The notes: generated by a model from the letters alone, not told the origin. Counted from the stretch's first letter, positions 19,840 through 32,069 are shown. The stretch: 64,000 bases of DNA from Sanderia malayensis (GCA_013076295.1 RQOL01000452.1:1-64000), one strand, 5' to 3'. Made by a program: numbers and translations.

Positions 19840-20314
19840 TTCATTCAGTATACTCTCTATGTAGAACAGCAGGAACACACCACAATCATCTTTACGGACT
19901 TGGACTAGTATCTAAAATAAAAATTTTCATCTCATCTTTTCGATTGTGAAGGCTGAAATATCTAATAACCAATATTACATCGTTGATCCAAAGAGTAGTT
20001 ATGTTTAAACGTCCTTAATGAAGAAAGTTTAGTTTCATTACCTTGCAGTCTATTTCATAGAACTTGGTAACTTGTTTTTCCCTTGTAATTTCGATATGAT
20101 TAATAAACTTTGCAAAGGTCATTAAATTGTCATTGCGACAACCTTCTGGATTTAAAGAATCTAAGGTACACATCCTGTAGAAAGCAGTTGCAAGTTAGAG
20201 AGTAGAAGAAATTACTTTATGCATAGCTGAGCTTTGAAAAGGCTTCATTCTTGTACTCACCATCCTGATCTCAGGGAAAATACGAAGAAGATCCAATGCC
20301 ATGCAGAGCTGAAA
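19840..20314 (-). CDS. Ulp1/SENP-like C48 cysteine protease, three exons seen
   Basis: Minus-strand exons 20314-20261, 20174-20042 and 19911-19840 have good splice sites (donors GTGAGT, GTAATG and GTAAGC; acceptors CAACAG/TTTCAG, CTACAG and TTTTAG) and join in one frame. The product carries AWHWIFFVF (catalytic His), then CTLDSLNPEG (catalytic Asp) and VQVRKDDCGVFLLFYIE (oxyanion Gln and catalytic Cys in DCGVF). Spacing and order match Ulp1/SENP-type peptidases, which cleave SUMO-like modifiers; transposons also carry them. Upstream exons with an N-terminus and any exon after 19840 were not found; a stop follows in frame at 19831 if the last donor is not used. It lies downstream of the OTU-PHD gene on the same strand and could be part of the same transcription unit. 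Confidence 0.6.
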
Positions 20315-20319
20315 CTGTT

Positions 20320-21527
20320 GAAAATAGTAATTATGAAATATTGTTGTACTAAAGAAATTTCAAAGCTGAATGATGTGACAGATTAATGATTATAAAACTT
20401 CTACTTTTGCAGAGCAGATTGTAAATGAAAGTAGCTGAAACCATATACGTTATCGGCAAATTTTGCTTAATTTTTTAAAGTTGGCTTGTTTATTTGCTTG
20501 TTAACTTGTTTATGTGTCTGTTTAGATGCAAACATGTTTGTGTACTTGTTTACTTCATTGCACAGCTATTGTTTGTTGTTTACTCATTTGCCTGTTTAAG
20601 AAATGCTTTTCTTATGTTTCTTTGTTATGTTATTCCCTTGGTGTGTTTAATCTCGTAACGAATGCGTACTGTATTTAGCTATCTTGAGAATAACTGAGTA
20701 TTATAAAAGCGCAGACAAATGTGCGATTTGTCAGAAGTGCTGTGTTTTTTATGGATATTTGATAAATTTATGTAGATTTTTAGGCGAGTAAAACTGTATT
20801 TGATCAGGTTGAATATTGAATAATTTTATTGACTGCAGTTAATCGATGAACCAGAATCGCATTAACAAGATCCTTTTCATTGTGGCAACTACACCATACT
20901 CATATAGTTTCACAGCAACAGGACATTGTCGCTTACCTGGAAGCATAAGGAAAGATTACTAGCTCGTGTGCAAGAATATCGTCTCTTGGAAATATTTTAT
21001 GGTGAGGTTTGCAGCCTTCTACGATGTCGTTTGAATGGTGAGTATCAGCAACAAATACATTTGATTCTTGACATGTAGTATTTTGTAGTATGCTAAGATA
21101 AAAAAACATGAATGGTCAGTTGACTGTAAGATGTCGATGCAAGAAAACCAAAATTTTTGAGGGGTGGTAAAGCACAAGTTCTATCCTACTTGAAACTATT
21201 AAGTTGAAAGTTCACAGATAACAATATCGTTGAGATGGAAAAAAGCATTAGCTAATTATCAACGTGAAAAAGGTCTCCAACCGTATATAAAAATTGATGA
21301 CGGATGATGTTAACCCAAAGGAATGAAGACAGAAGACGTTGAACATTGATAGTATCACTACCGACTGTGATGATGTAGGCTTTGCAACTGCTTCTGGCCA
21401 GTTTAGAATGCTGTTTTGCAGGAAATATTGAAAAAGTTAAACCGGCGGAAAATCTCTGTGATAGTTAGTATAATGAAAATAACAGAATTTTACATTATAA
21501 AGACAGGAAACTAACTGCAAATCAGGA
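20320..21527. other. Intergenic or intronic region, left edge of contig overlap
   Basis: No confident gene. A minus-strand stretch near 20960-20880 reads CPVAVKLYEYGVVATMK without a recognised family. Another near 21440-21260 is open for about 75 codons behind a TACTAAC...CACAG acceptor but is broken in copy B, so it may be noncoding. Position 20875 is where similarity with the right-hand contig begins. Confidence 0.35.
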
Positions 21528-23237
21528 TTAGCTACATTCGTATGGACACCTAAAGGTGTCATCGAAGTGAATAACGATCGCGTTTATATCATTTTTTATG
21601 GCATCTTTAGTAGCCTTGTCAATACAGCAAATGAAACTTTTTCTGTTTGCATTGACTCCACTGCAAACTGCATGGTAACAGAGTTTGCACCTTTTGCAAA
21701 AGACCCACTCCTCTTTTTCACCAACTAATGCATGACAGCCAAGCTTCTTTGATGCTGCACACATTCTCTCCTTTACGCTTGCTTTCAATGAAGGAGCAGG
21801 CGCTTCCTTTCCTGAAAAAATGGTTTTGGGCACAACGGTTAATGAAATAACAGAATGCTGTTCATGAAGCAAGTATTTGATAACGTTTACAATAAATCAT
21901 ATATCTCACCGACTTTCCAAACGAGTGGTATGTAATGATTTGGGAAAGGGCTTTTGCCAACAGACACAAACATGACATTTATTGCCTCATTCAATTGGGA
22001 ACAGCAACATAAGCAAGGAATCATTAATCCATGAAAAAATTCACTAAAGGAACAGTGCGTATTAATACTTCGGCCAAGTACTGTTGCCAAAAACCTCATG
22101 TGTAGAAGACCTGAAATCATGATAGTAAAAGGTAAAATCAACGCAGTAACAGTAGTTAGCCTAACGACAAATACACACAACTGAACATAGCTAGCTTCCA
22201 TTTTATGCTTACCAGAAAAGCTCTTTTCTTTGGTAATTTCCATTATTTCCGACTGTATTGTGTACTTCAGAACATCGGGGGCTGTTGCACGCGAAAAAGA
22301 TGGTCTATTTTCGTACACACCAGGAGTTGACATTGAGTATAACATTTGCAATGCACAATCTCGAGTCAGAAATCTCTCACAATACTGACAAAAAAAATAT
22401 TTCTAATCAAAAATGAAGAAATTGCTAATGACTTCACCAGACTTGGTGATTGTTGTTTGTACATGAAAATGGCTGCAATTTATTTTACACACTTTGGTAT
22501 GTGACAAATATTAATAACCTTCTCAGAGGAGGTAGAGCTTACCTCTTCAACATAGTGTCTCCAATGCCGAATACCCTCAGCAGCAGCAACTAGTCGTAGT
22601 ATGGGAGAAATGACTTCTGTTCCAAACAGCAACTTTCCCACCGAATTAAATAGACAGTCTCCATTTCCGGTAGCCGTCAGTGGTGCTAAACCATATGGAA
22701 TGAGTGCATCTTTTTCAAATCTAGCATGAAGGATAATAATAAGACCATGGCAACTTCAACTACATAGTTAAAAGCGAAAATTTTAAGTATCTCAAATTGG
22801 CAATTAGCAAATGGGTTTACCTTTTATCAACAACTTTCTCACGATTCGGCATTGTTTTTAGCGTGAACTCGTCAGTATGCCCAGATAAAAATACCCTGCA
22901 TCGCCGTAAAAAGGACTCATCCACTTCCCCCATTTTGTCAGCAAAATCAGCCCAACCATTGCTCTGCACTGAATTTAAATACTCTTTCGCTTGTAATACC
23001 TAAATAACAGAAGAAATAATAGCCTTCCTAATCCAGTGTTTAACAAGTGCGAATTTTGCAAATATATTCTCTTTTTATTCCACAGCTATTGCGACAAATA
23101 TCTTAATTAGATACTGAAAATCAGTAATATATAATGTAGTAGCTACTGACTAGTTGGCTGGCTTGCTCACACGGTATTGTGTTCGGAGATTCAGCCGGAA
23201 ATGTTGCCGCTTTCTTTAGGTGGGTGATTTTCTGCAT
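21528..23237 (-). CDS. OTU-domain protease with C-terminal PHD-like finger, 366 aa, six exons (copy A)
   Basis: Exons 23237-23151, 22999-22821, 22720-22543, 22384-22213, 22110-21910 and 21811-21528 total 1,101 nt and join without stops. Start is ATG 23237 (MQKITHLKK). The OTU core shows TGNGDCLFNSV in exon 3 (Asp110, Cys111) and FPNHYIPLVW in exon 5 (His264), the expected catalytic order and spacing for an OTU cysteine protease, which cleaves ubiquitin-type linkages. Exon 6 carries CHALVG, WVFCKRCKLCYHAVC and FICC (residues 298-335), a PHD-like zinc finger. Most donors match GTAAG or GTGAG; exon 1 uses GTCAGT. No signal peptide or membrane segment. OTU plus PHD pairing is unusual for a host enzyme, and the setting suggests transposon cargo or a domesticated gene. 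The first exon is the least certain part. Confidence 0.65.
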
Positions 23238-23397
23238 ATTTAAAAAAATATATACGCTCAAATATGCATATGAGTAGAGAAAGATAATCCGGCTCTTTTG
23301 CAATAACCTCTACTGCAGTGAGTAGAGTAGGTAGCTACAGGCAGCTAGTTTGTTCGAGACTTATGATAAATTAATTCACTTTTTGTCTATCTCCACT

Positions 23398-23704
23398 CAG
23401 TGGCGTCGCCACGGGGTGGACTGGACATGTCCACCCCAGTTTTCTCAGAGGTCGATTTCCTAATTTCTCGAAATCCGTTGAAAAAACTTTGGGGGATGAT
23501 TTTCATTCACTCAGAACATCTGGGTGTGCAGCTTTCCTCTTTGATGCCCACTGTTACGAAAACTGCTGCTTGACAAAACTGCTTTTCCAAAATTTTCTAA
23601 ATAGTTCAAAAACGCCAAAAAGGGCATTTCCCACGTTTTCCGAGAGTCTGAAGGGGCCCCTCGTTTTTGTCCACCACACTTTTTTCGGGTTGGCGACGCC
23701 CCTG
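23398..23704. mobile_element. hAT-type MITE with 8-bp target duplication (copy A)
   Basis: 307 bp. Ends are CAGTGGCGTCGCCA on the left and the complement of CAGGGGCGTCGCCAA on the right. Flanks TCTCCACT and TCTCAACT match at 7 of 8 bases, the size expected for hAT elements. No coding capacity; non-autonomous. Confidence 0.75.
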
Positions 23705-23759
23705 TCTCAACTGTCAAAAGTTGATTTAGAATTAAGGGGCAAGTAAAATAAATCATGAA

Positions 23760-25080
23760 CTGTGTTCTTTACTGTTTCTTGTAGACATGGAGGAGTAGCA
23801 AATCTATTACTATGTTTACGGTTTGTTCTGTCCTTAGGCTGATGAAATGGAAGGCTACATGCTACAACATAAACAAACCAAGGCCACCCTTGGAGATCCA
23901 CCAATCGACTTCACGACAAAGAACAATGATGTTGCAAATTTGATTGTTCAAAAATATCTAAGTGTTCAGATGAAGGAACTGGAGAAGTTAATTGAAGAAA
24001 TCAAGGAACTTGTCGAACAACAATTCCACGATGAAGATGATGCCATTTTTGAGAGAGGCCGCTACAAGGTTAGCAAAGATTTTGTCACTGGGCCATAGAC
24101 ACCAACAGGTGGGCAAAGATGTCTGTGGGTCACAGGCAAACTGTCATTGCAAAATTCTGAAAGAGAGGAATTGGCGGCTGCATGTTGCAAGTGGAAGCAG
24201 CAATCCTTGCCAGTATTATCATCCACCATCAGAAAAGCATGAAGTTCTCCATTAAGGCGGAAATGTTGGGCATGTCAACAGTGGCAATGCCCATTTGAGC
24301 CACAATGTTCAACAAAGCCAAGGAATTAGTGCATGCTGACCCCCCTATTGTTATCCCTCAACCAGCATTTGACTATGGTGAATACGTCGGCAGTTACAGC
24401 AATAACTTATACCCAGTGACACTGGGAAGGCAGCAGGAGTGTTTCCATCATAGCAGCAGTGTTTGTGAACATCTGCTCAGCCTTGCCCAAAAGAAGGGAA
24501 ATTTACAAGCGTTCATCAATTTTTTTTAGGAAACAAGGCAAAGGACAAGACCTGCTCCAACTGACCACAAATGATGGACACGTGAATGCATGGAAGAAAT
24601 GCAGTAAGTGAAAGATCAGCAATACCGAACGTCCATTAACCACATAGCTTGTCTGCAATAATGATGATATAATGTCCATGCCAGTTGAGCCACTCCGAAA
24701 AATACAACAACAGCAACTGCAAATAGCACTGACAATGCAAGTTCAATTATAGCAGCAACAACAACAGCCAGCACTTGCACACAAACTTCAATGGCAACAG
24801 CAACATTCAGCATCTGTACACCATTTTCAACAACAACAACAACAACCCTGTGCAATGTCCATCCAACTACATAGAATACAACAACAACAGCCACAGGTAG
24901 CACATTCAAAATTCAACATGAAGCTGACAGAAGGAGCAACAATATCATGTCGCTATGGATGTGGCCATCAGATTAAAAAACAACTGTCCAGTCTGCCTGA
25001 TGTTGTTGTATTCTGCCGAGACTATAAGTTCCATCGTGGCCAGACATCAGGACAATTGGTTTGCAGCTCCTATCCGTAAA
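23760..25080 (+). pseudogene. MULE-like transposase C-terminal region with SWIM-type finger, broken (copy A)
   Basis: Plus-strand remnants in several frames. EGYMLQHKQTKATLGDPPID (from 23847) and the helix-rich segment after it, then MFNKAKELVHADPP (24305) leading to ECFHHSSSVCEHLLSLA, a SWIM-like Cys/His cluster (degenerate), and further down a Gln-rich part followed by CGHQIKKQLSSLPDVVVFC. The overall order resembles the C-terminal part of MULE-type transposases with SWIM fingers that I know from invertebrate genomes. Stops and frame changes at about 24098, 24255 and 24530 break it. The catalytic core is not visible. Copy B has the same breaks. Confidence 0.45.
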
Positions 25081-25935
25081 ATGTCAATTTTCATTTGAAG
25101 ATAAATTGCATTCTATTAAGATACCCACATTATTGTGGCGAGATGTTTGCCATGAACAGATATTGCATTGCATTTCTTTCAGCAAAACACTTTGAGCTAT
25201 CATTTTCTGAATTTGGGTTTGACGTTAATTTTCTGGTGTAAACTTAATCTAATTTTCTGGTTGCTCAAATTTTTGTTTGTTATACGCTTCTTTTCTGTTG
25301 ACATTTTCCTACGAAATAAATCTCAATAAATTGTGACAATATCATTCTAATTCTTTATATCTTATATATTGAATTCTGAATACTCTTGTTTTAAAGTGTG
25401 TTTCTTGTTATTTCATTCCTCGAGTTTGTTTAATGGGGCAGAAATTATATTTTTCTTGTATGTTATTGGTTAGCCGAGTCATTAATCCTGACTTACAGTC
25501 TACTCCCTGGCCACTAAGTTATTGTTGTTGAACAGACATTGTCGACAGCTCAGAGTAGACAGAGTGGTAATACAAACAGCGAATCAGGACTCATCAAAGT
25601 GGGCGATGTTCACATTCACAAAATGCATCTGGTTCCTTGCTTACATATTAAAACTATAAAATTTACATTGTTTATCTATCAAAACTGACTCCGTGCAATA
25701 AATGTTTCCGTAATTTTCTCTGTTTTTCCTATTTATCGAACTGCCATGGCAAATTTTAAACAGGTTCTTAGTTTCCTAGTTGGGTTTTTCCCTGGTTGCT
25801 CAAAGGTTATTCCTTGACCATTGCATGGTCTATTCCCTGGCCGTTCCCATCCCCACTCTTTGTAATAGCCATATGACATATGATATCGAATTTTCTCAAG
25901 TTTGAACACCCAACTCAAGTTACTTTGGTGACAAC
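25081..25935. other. No gene seen
   Basis: AT-rich sequence. Short frames here are not coding by composition and do not resemble known proteins. Confidence 0.4.
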
Positions 25936-25939
25936 TAGG

Positions 25940-26600
25940 CGATATTTGCCTTTGGAAAAGGAGATGTAAAGATTGCATGCTACAACAAAACTTACCCTAT
26001 TCTTGGCTATTGGAGAATGTATTATTTGTCCCAGAGCTTCAAAAGGATTTACTGTCAGTTGCTACCGTGGCAAAGAAAGGAGCAGAAATGAATTTTAGCA
26101 AAGAGACATGCGCTGTGGTAAAGGATAAGCACAATCTTGTCATTCCTCATATTGTAGATGATGAATGATTATACAGAGCAAATAGTGCAGACATTGTAAA
26201 CGTTGCAACAAGCAAAGTACCTGATCTAAGAAGTTGGCATTGTGGATGTGGTCATCTTAATTACATCTATATTAACCAGATCATAAAGAAAGGATATGGT
26301 CAAAGGTTTGAAGTATTCAAATGAAAACTTTGACGAAAAATGTGATGCATGTGAGTTGGGAAAGAAGCAGAATACCCTATTTCTACAGATTAGCCCAATT
26401 AGAGCCACCAAAACACTGGAGCTGGTACACAAGGAAGTATGTGAACCAATGAGCATAGAATCTGCTGGTGCATCAAAATACATACTCACATTTACAGAAG
26501 ACTACACAAGATCTGTTACAGTGTATCTCATGAAAAAAGCTGACATGCTAACCCTGGTGGTTCAATTTTGGAGAATCTGGTTGAGAAAATTTTTTCACTG
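25940..26600 (+). pseudogene. Ty1/copia polyprotein fragment (GAG-pre-integrase and integrase start), copy A
   Basis: The frame from 25977 reads LENVLFVPELQKDLLSVATV, the segment just after a copia protease. After frame changes at about 26168 and 26290 follow WHCGCGHLNY and CDACELGKKQ, which form the His/Cys zinc-binding element of the GAG-pre-integrase domain, and then the integrase start with LTFTEDYTRSVTVYLMKK containing the first catalytic Asp. The fragment stops near 26600. The rest of the integrase and the reverse transcriptase are absent, and no LTRs are visible. A truncated dead insertion, present in both copies. Confidence 0.75.
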
Positions 26601-26889
26601 ATTTTCTGGTAACTGTGTTCTGAAATAACGCATTTCAAGAAATAATTTTTGGAAATTTAATTTTACCTGAAAATTAAAATTTTTTGCCATGTTGCAAATA
26701 TGACCGATAAAACAAAAAGCAGCAAAAGGGGCGTTGTCATAAAAAACCTGCTACTGGCTAGAAAACTTCGCAAATGATAGATAAATGATTATGTACATTT
26801 GGAGTTATTTTTATTTGATATTAAATTGACTAAAACAATTGTTTTGTCCAATAAAGCATAAACAAAGTGCACATTTGTGACAATATACT

Positions 26890-28010
26890 CTACTGTAGCC
26901 TATTTTGCAGTGTCTGCACATGTTTTTTCTCTTTGTGCTCCGGCCAATGGACATAGTGATCAAATCTTGAATCTATGTCAGGCAAAGCAACTTTAGGTAC
27001 ATGACCACGCTTTGGTGTTGTCTCTTCTTCACATATCATGCTTCGTTTCGAAGGTCTCTCAGCAGATCTTGGAGCTGGTGATGCTTTTTCTGCCTTTATG
27101 AGAGACTGTGATATCTCACTAATAAAACCTAGCAGTGACAATTGCTTTGCTTTTGGAATTTTCGACTGATTGGCATACCTGCAGTATAGCAACCAAGCAT
27201 TTGCTATATCAACAGAATGGAAAATCAAAGAAGACCATCGCTTTGTTTTCATTCTCGTTCTATACAATGCAATAAGCATGTCTGCTAGGTCAACGCCTCC
27301 CATTGACTTATTATATCTCTTGATGACATTAGGACATTCCACTTGGACATGCATTTTTCTTTTAGGATCAAACCTTTTCACGGTCCATCAGCTTGTACTC
27401 CAATATATGTGGAGACTAAATGGACAGGCTTGTTGTCATACCATTTTACAATACTAAGGCCAGTGTTCTGATCTGTCTGGAAGCAGAAACTTCCTCTGCC
27501 TTTTTGTTTCAATTCTGTATCGGACAGTAGTTTGCATCCAGCTAGCCTGTCTTTACGAAGAGTTGCTGCTGTGAGAATGCCATCTGCTTTCAAATCCAAA
27601 CACAACTCAAAGGTGCAAAACCAGTTGTCAAAGAACAACTTGTGGTTAAGTTTTGATGGCATTGTTTCACAAAGTTTTTTGACAACATCTGCTGCCCCAC
27701 ATGTTGTTGTCCCAGCACTTTTAGCACCAACATAAACGAAGATGTTGTGGATGAATCCACCCAACGTTTTTGAAACCCATTTTAGGGTTTTTTTTTTGTT
27801 GTATTGACGAATGCCATTGAGCTTTGTCTTTGCAGGAACAATCTGTTCATCAGTGGATTGAAATTCTTTTTGCTCAATCTTCCTGCAATTGATCTTTAAT
27901 GCTTCAAGAATAGGTGCCACTTTGAACAGTTTGTTGTCTTTATTCCTTTCTTCATCCTTCTTTGAATTATCGTTTGCATGCAAAAACCTACAGAGTTGCT
28001 TGAAGCGGTT
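26890..28010 (-). pseudogene. piggyBac-type transposase C-terminal two-thirds, frameshifted (copy A)
   Basis: Two minus-strand frames (27983-27378 and 27381-26890). The first carries STDEQIVPAKTK (first catalytic Asp), a region around FIHNIFVYVG and KLFFDNWFCTFEL (second Asp). The second carries VIKRYNKSMGGVDLADMLI (third Asp) and a basic tail. The split between frames near 27380 is a frameshift. Just upstream, a 14-nt stretch present in copy B (about 44517-44530) is missing here, and a T-run near 27790 also disturbs the frame. The N-terminal quarter is missing or too diverged. Not functional. Confidence 0.8.
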
Positions 28011-28105
28011 GAGGCTCTTGACATCAGCTATTGGGGCGAAGCGTGTTGACTGTGACCAGTAATTTTAGTAACGGGGCATTTTCACAATCCCCATTTTCAT
28101 CATAA

Positions 28106-28345
28106 CTAGGGGTCATCACTCGCTTCGCTCGTTCGCCCCAGCCCTTCAAGCAAGAAAAGGTTAATCTGGTTGGCCCGCTTAGCGCGCTGCATTCGCTCCC
28201 GCTCATGCCCATCGATTAGATTGGCTCGCTCCGCTCACCTAAGAATGTGTTATCAAGAGCCGGTGATTGGATGGCGCGCGCTGCATTTGCTCGCGCTCAT
28301 GCCCCGTCCAATTGATTGGTTTGCTGCGCTCGCTTGATAGTCTGT
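28106..28345 (-). repeat. Helitron 3' terminal module (copy A)
   Basis: Read on the minus strand, the sequence ends ...GCGAAGCGAGTGATGACCCC CTAG-type terminus at 28106, flanked by a T, with GCGAGC-rich units above it as in 1921-2274. It lies downstream of, and in the same orientation as, the RepHel coding parts at 30.9-37.5 kb, so it is a good candidate for that element's 3' end. Confidence 0.55.
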
Positions 28346-30884
28346 TGTTGAGATTAGTTAACTGGTTGGTACGCATGCGCGTGTTCTATTCGCTTTCGCT
28401 TATGCTTCCAATAGTACAGCACACTTTTGGGGGTGTATGAATAGAGATTGACAGATTAGCCTCGTTTTGAGAAATGTAGCCTCGTATTGGTGGACAGGCA
28501 AAAATGGATCATATAGTGGCAATAGACCTCTGAAAACACAATACTTTTGGTAAAAGGTTAGTGAAAAGCTAATTAATGTAAACCGTAAGTTAACTTAAAT
28601 TTGCCTAATATACATAGGTCATTACAGATGAGGTTTGATATTGGGCAAGAATTTCATTTGAATCAAAATGATGTAGGTAATACATTGGCATTTTAGCAGT
28701 TTCCCATTTCAGTCAATTATTATGAGGCAATAGCCTGTCACAAAAGGCTAGTAGAATTAAAATGTGATTGAAACTTACATAGACAGAATTCTCTTTCCAT
28801 GAGTTTGTTAAGGATTCCATTGACTTTTCATATAAGTTGTAGGAAATGTTTGTTTAAGTCATTTGACAATAGCATGGTGTGAATAGCAAACATTAGTGAG
28901 ATTTACAGCTTTGGTTCAGCACTTCAGCATTTGTTTCACTAAGTATCATATGGGAGAAAAGAAATAATTAATAGTGCCAAATAATACAGGACAATAGAAC
29001 AATATGATAGTTATGAAGCCGCATTGATTCTCTTTGTGGATTACTTCAAAAACATGTTTGAAATGCAAAATCTGTGAAAATTATATTTATGCTTTGCTTA
29101 CATAACTTGATGTACTATTAGAAAGAGGTAGATAGAGATTGTTTATCAATTAATGGAAACAAACTTTCATGTTGTTGTAATATATTTTCATTGGCTTTCT
29201 GCACTTGTGCATTAGGAGGCTGGTAAATGTCAATTGTTAAGTGTTCATGTAATGCATGAATTATTAATTAGATGACCTGACAGTGTGTTTATGTAACATC
29301 CAGGTCAGTTTTCCTAGAGCTTAATACAATTATTACTGTAAACATCATTACAGTAGTTTCCTTGACATATAACAATGAAACTAAACAGGAAAAGCCTTTG
29401 AAGATGATTTTTAAGTCATTCATCATTAATATTGGGAAAAAACTTTAGTTTCAAGAAGATGTTGATGTATGTAACACATAGAGGCAATGAGCACAAAGGA
29501 ATCCATAAAGTGGCAAATACTGGAAGAATTATTTTGAGTCCAAGCTGGCATTCGTAGGCACATATAGTCAGGGCACCAGAAATTTATTTTTGAATCAGCG
29601 AAACTGTAAAGTTGTAAAACAATTGTTGAGGTTTGCATGGCTTAACCGAAGAAACTGTCGTTTCGTGTGTCGGGGCAATCAGTGAAGTTTGGATGGCCTA
29701 ACAAAATATAAGCTGGTGATTGAATTGCAAATGGTTAAATATAAGATCTAAATGTATTCACCTACCTGTAAGACACATTGAAAATGCTCTCTGTTAAATC
29801 TGGAGTTTGGCTGTTTCATGAATCAAATTCATCCTATTTCATAAGGCATTTCAAAAGTTAGCGGTGGGTGTCTGCCATTGATGGAAATGAGGCCAAAGTC
29901 TTTTTCAATGTGATACAATGGCCTCGTTTCAATGTGAGATAAACTTCTGTTATTGGTTAAGATAAACTATAGAAATGCATCTCATTAAAAATTAACATTG
30001 ATGAAGGTTATTAGATACTAATAGAGAGTAGATTAATCCTGCAATCTTTTTATATATGTAAAAAATTTACATTAGTAAAAAAATAGTAATCAATTAATTA
30101 TCATTCTTGACAGTTATCAATGGATGGTGAAGATGAATGAGAGATAATTGGTCCCGTATGTAGATTGTATTAATGTCTTCATTCATCATGTGGAGTGTCC
30201 AGCGATGTTGACAGCATTGTTCAATATCAAATTCACACTTGTGTGGCACAAATCAATGACACGGATGTCTGTTCTTTCGATGCTTTGTGCGTTCTCACCA
30301 TTAAGTTTGGTTACATTGGTGTAAAGCTCGAACACCAACTTCAAGGGGTAACCTTTGTTCGAGGTTTCCTTGGTGTTCATGAAAACTGCAATTTTAATTT
30401 GGAATATGTAATACTACATATTCAAGAGTTAATTTTAATAAGTACATTAGTTATCATTACTTATTGGGATGAGAGAGGGATATAATCTTAATGTTGTACG
30501 CAATTTCTTATCCAAAAAAAACTATTGTCAATGGACAGATTGCAGTTTTCGCAGCGAAAAGGAAAGCCATACTCCCATAGGCAATATCGGAGAGCATGGT
30601 AAAGCATATCTCTTTTGATACAGGCGCTACGCACGACCCAGATTGTTTTGTTGTTGATAAACACCCCCGGACACTAAGTGTTGTGAAAGTGTCCGGATCG
30701 TTCTTGGTGGATCTTAATAACTGGAGTGGCGTAGCAAACCAGGAATGAATGTTCATCACACTATATAGCGCAACAAAGCCGATCCGGTAGAACCACAATC
30801 TGAGCCCTCGTGATTTGTGTGTGTGTGTTTTGATAGACACCCTTGAGAGTAGCGCGATTTATGCTCAAAAGTTTGTGAAGACCT
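28346..30884. other. Noncoding region, probable Helitron 3' UTR
   Basis: AT-rich, no credible gene. A minus-strand frame at 30840-30508 stays open in both copies but shows no family resemblance. The empty target site of the copy B Helitron lies at about 28998-28999 (caata|tgatag). Confidence 0.45.
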
Positions 30885-32069
30885 TTACAGGACTTCTTGG
30901 AAGACAATATTTTTTGTCTTCATGTGTGTTTCCTCTGGGAGGAATTCTTTAAGCCCGTCATATGATGTTGCTCTTGACATGGCCACATATAACTGACCAT
31001 GTGTGTACACAGGCTCAGGTAAATACAAACCAACATACCTCAGAGATTGTCCCTGTGCCTTGTTGATAGTAAGGCAGTATGCTAGTCTGACTGGAAATTG
31101 CCGTCGCTTGATGTTGAACGGCATCTCGGTGTCTTGTGTTGTCAATGTTATTCTGGGAATCATGACCTGCTGGCCTCTGTGTTCCCTCGTGATGATCTCT
31201 GATGTGATACGTTACGTCGGAGATGGCGTACAATAAGTCTTCTGCCATTGCAAAGACCTTTCTTTGGATTTAGATTCCTCAAAAGAATGATTGTTGCACC
31301 AACCTTAAACAAAGAGAGTTGCAAATAACAATGTGTATTGCATTATAGTACTGTGATAATGAAGGATAATCAGGCTTAAAAAGTGCTATTAGTGTGGACT
31401 TCATTTCATGTATACGTAATTATTACATAGGAAGATTATACCTTGAGTCTAAGTCGGTGTAACCGCAATCCATTAGGAGTTAGATTGTTGAGAAACTCAA
31501 TTGGATATGCCGCCTCCTCATCTGGATCCTCTGTTATCACACTGTCTGTGCTGTAGTATGTTCTTTCAGGGGTTTGCAGTCTTTCCAGAATGATGTCATT
31601 GATTTCATGTGAGAAGTCATACTTTGGGGCAAGACAACAACCTTCTGACATGGTTACCGGATCCAGCATGAGGTGGGACTGTGGTGTATTAGGCTCATGA
31701 TATATGAAGTCGAGCATTTTCTCTCGTGAAGATGTGCATATTTGATGTGGCAAAGTGATATTAGAGAGTTTATGATTCACGACGCGCCAACGCAAGACGC
31801 GCTGGGAGCTTTGTTAACTGTCACAGATTTGGGGATGACCCTTTGCAGAGACGCGTCTTGAGCAATTTCGCAACACTGATTTTGTAATTTCAATCGCGTC
31901 TTCACAACACAGAAAACATCGTCAATTATTTGGTATGTATTTGCAATTAACTTTCGTAATTTTTATGAATTGAAGGTCCACATGATATATAGAGATTAAA
32001 TTTTTGTTTTTTCGAAGTATTTAGCAATGTTTAGAGGTAATTTTGCTGTTCTTTTGTTTTCTCAGGAAA

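Noticed and set aside
21260..21440. Extra exon between OTU-PHD and Ulp1 parts (open about 75 codons behind a TACTAAC branch site)
   Set aside because: The open frame is lost in copy B through a one-base deletion, and the product shows no domain. Kept only as a note.
24616..24909. Minus-strand hydrophobic frame (VVVVFYVVGW...) resembling membrane segments
   Set aside because: Antisense of CAA/CAG-rich sequence; a composition artefact.
25733..25978. Minus-strand 81-codon frame before the copia fragment
   Set aside because: No start context, no domain, and it ends where the copia frame begins on the other strand; composition is noncoding.
30195..30485. Plus-strand frame conserved in both copies
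   Set aside because: The copies are nearly identical at DNA level, so conservation carries no information; no domain or codon evidence.
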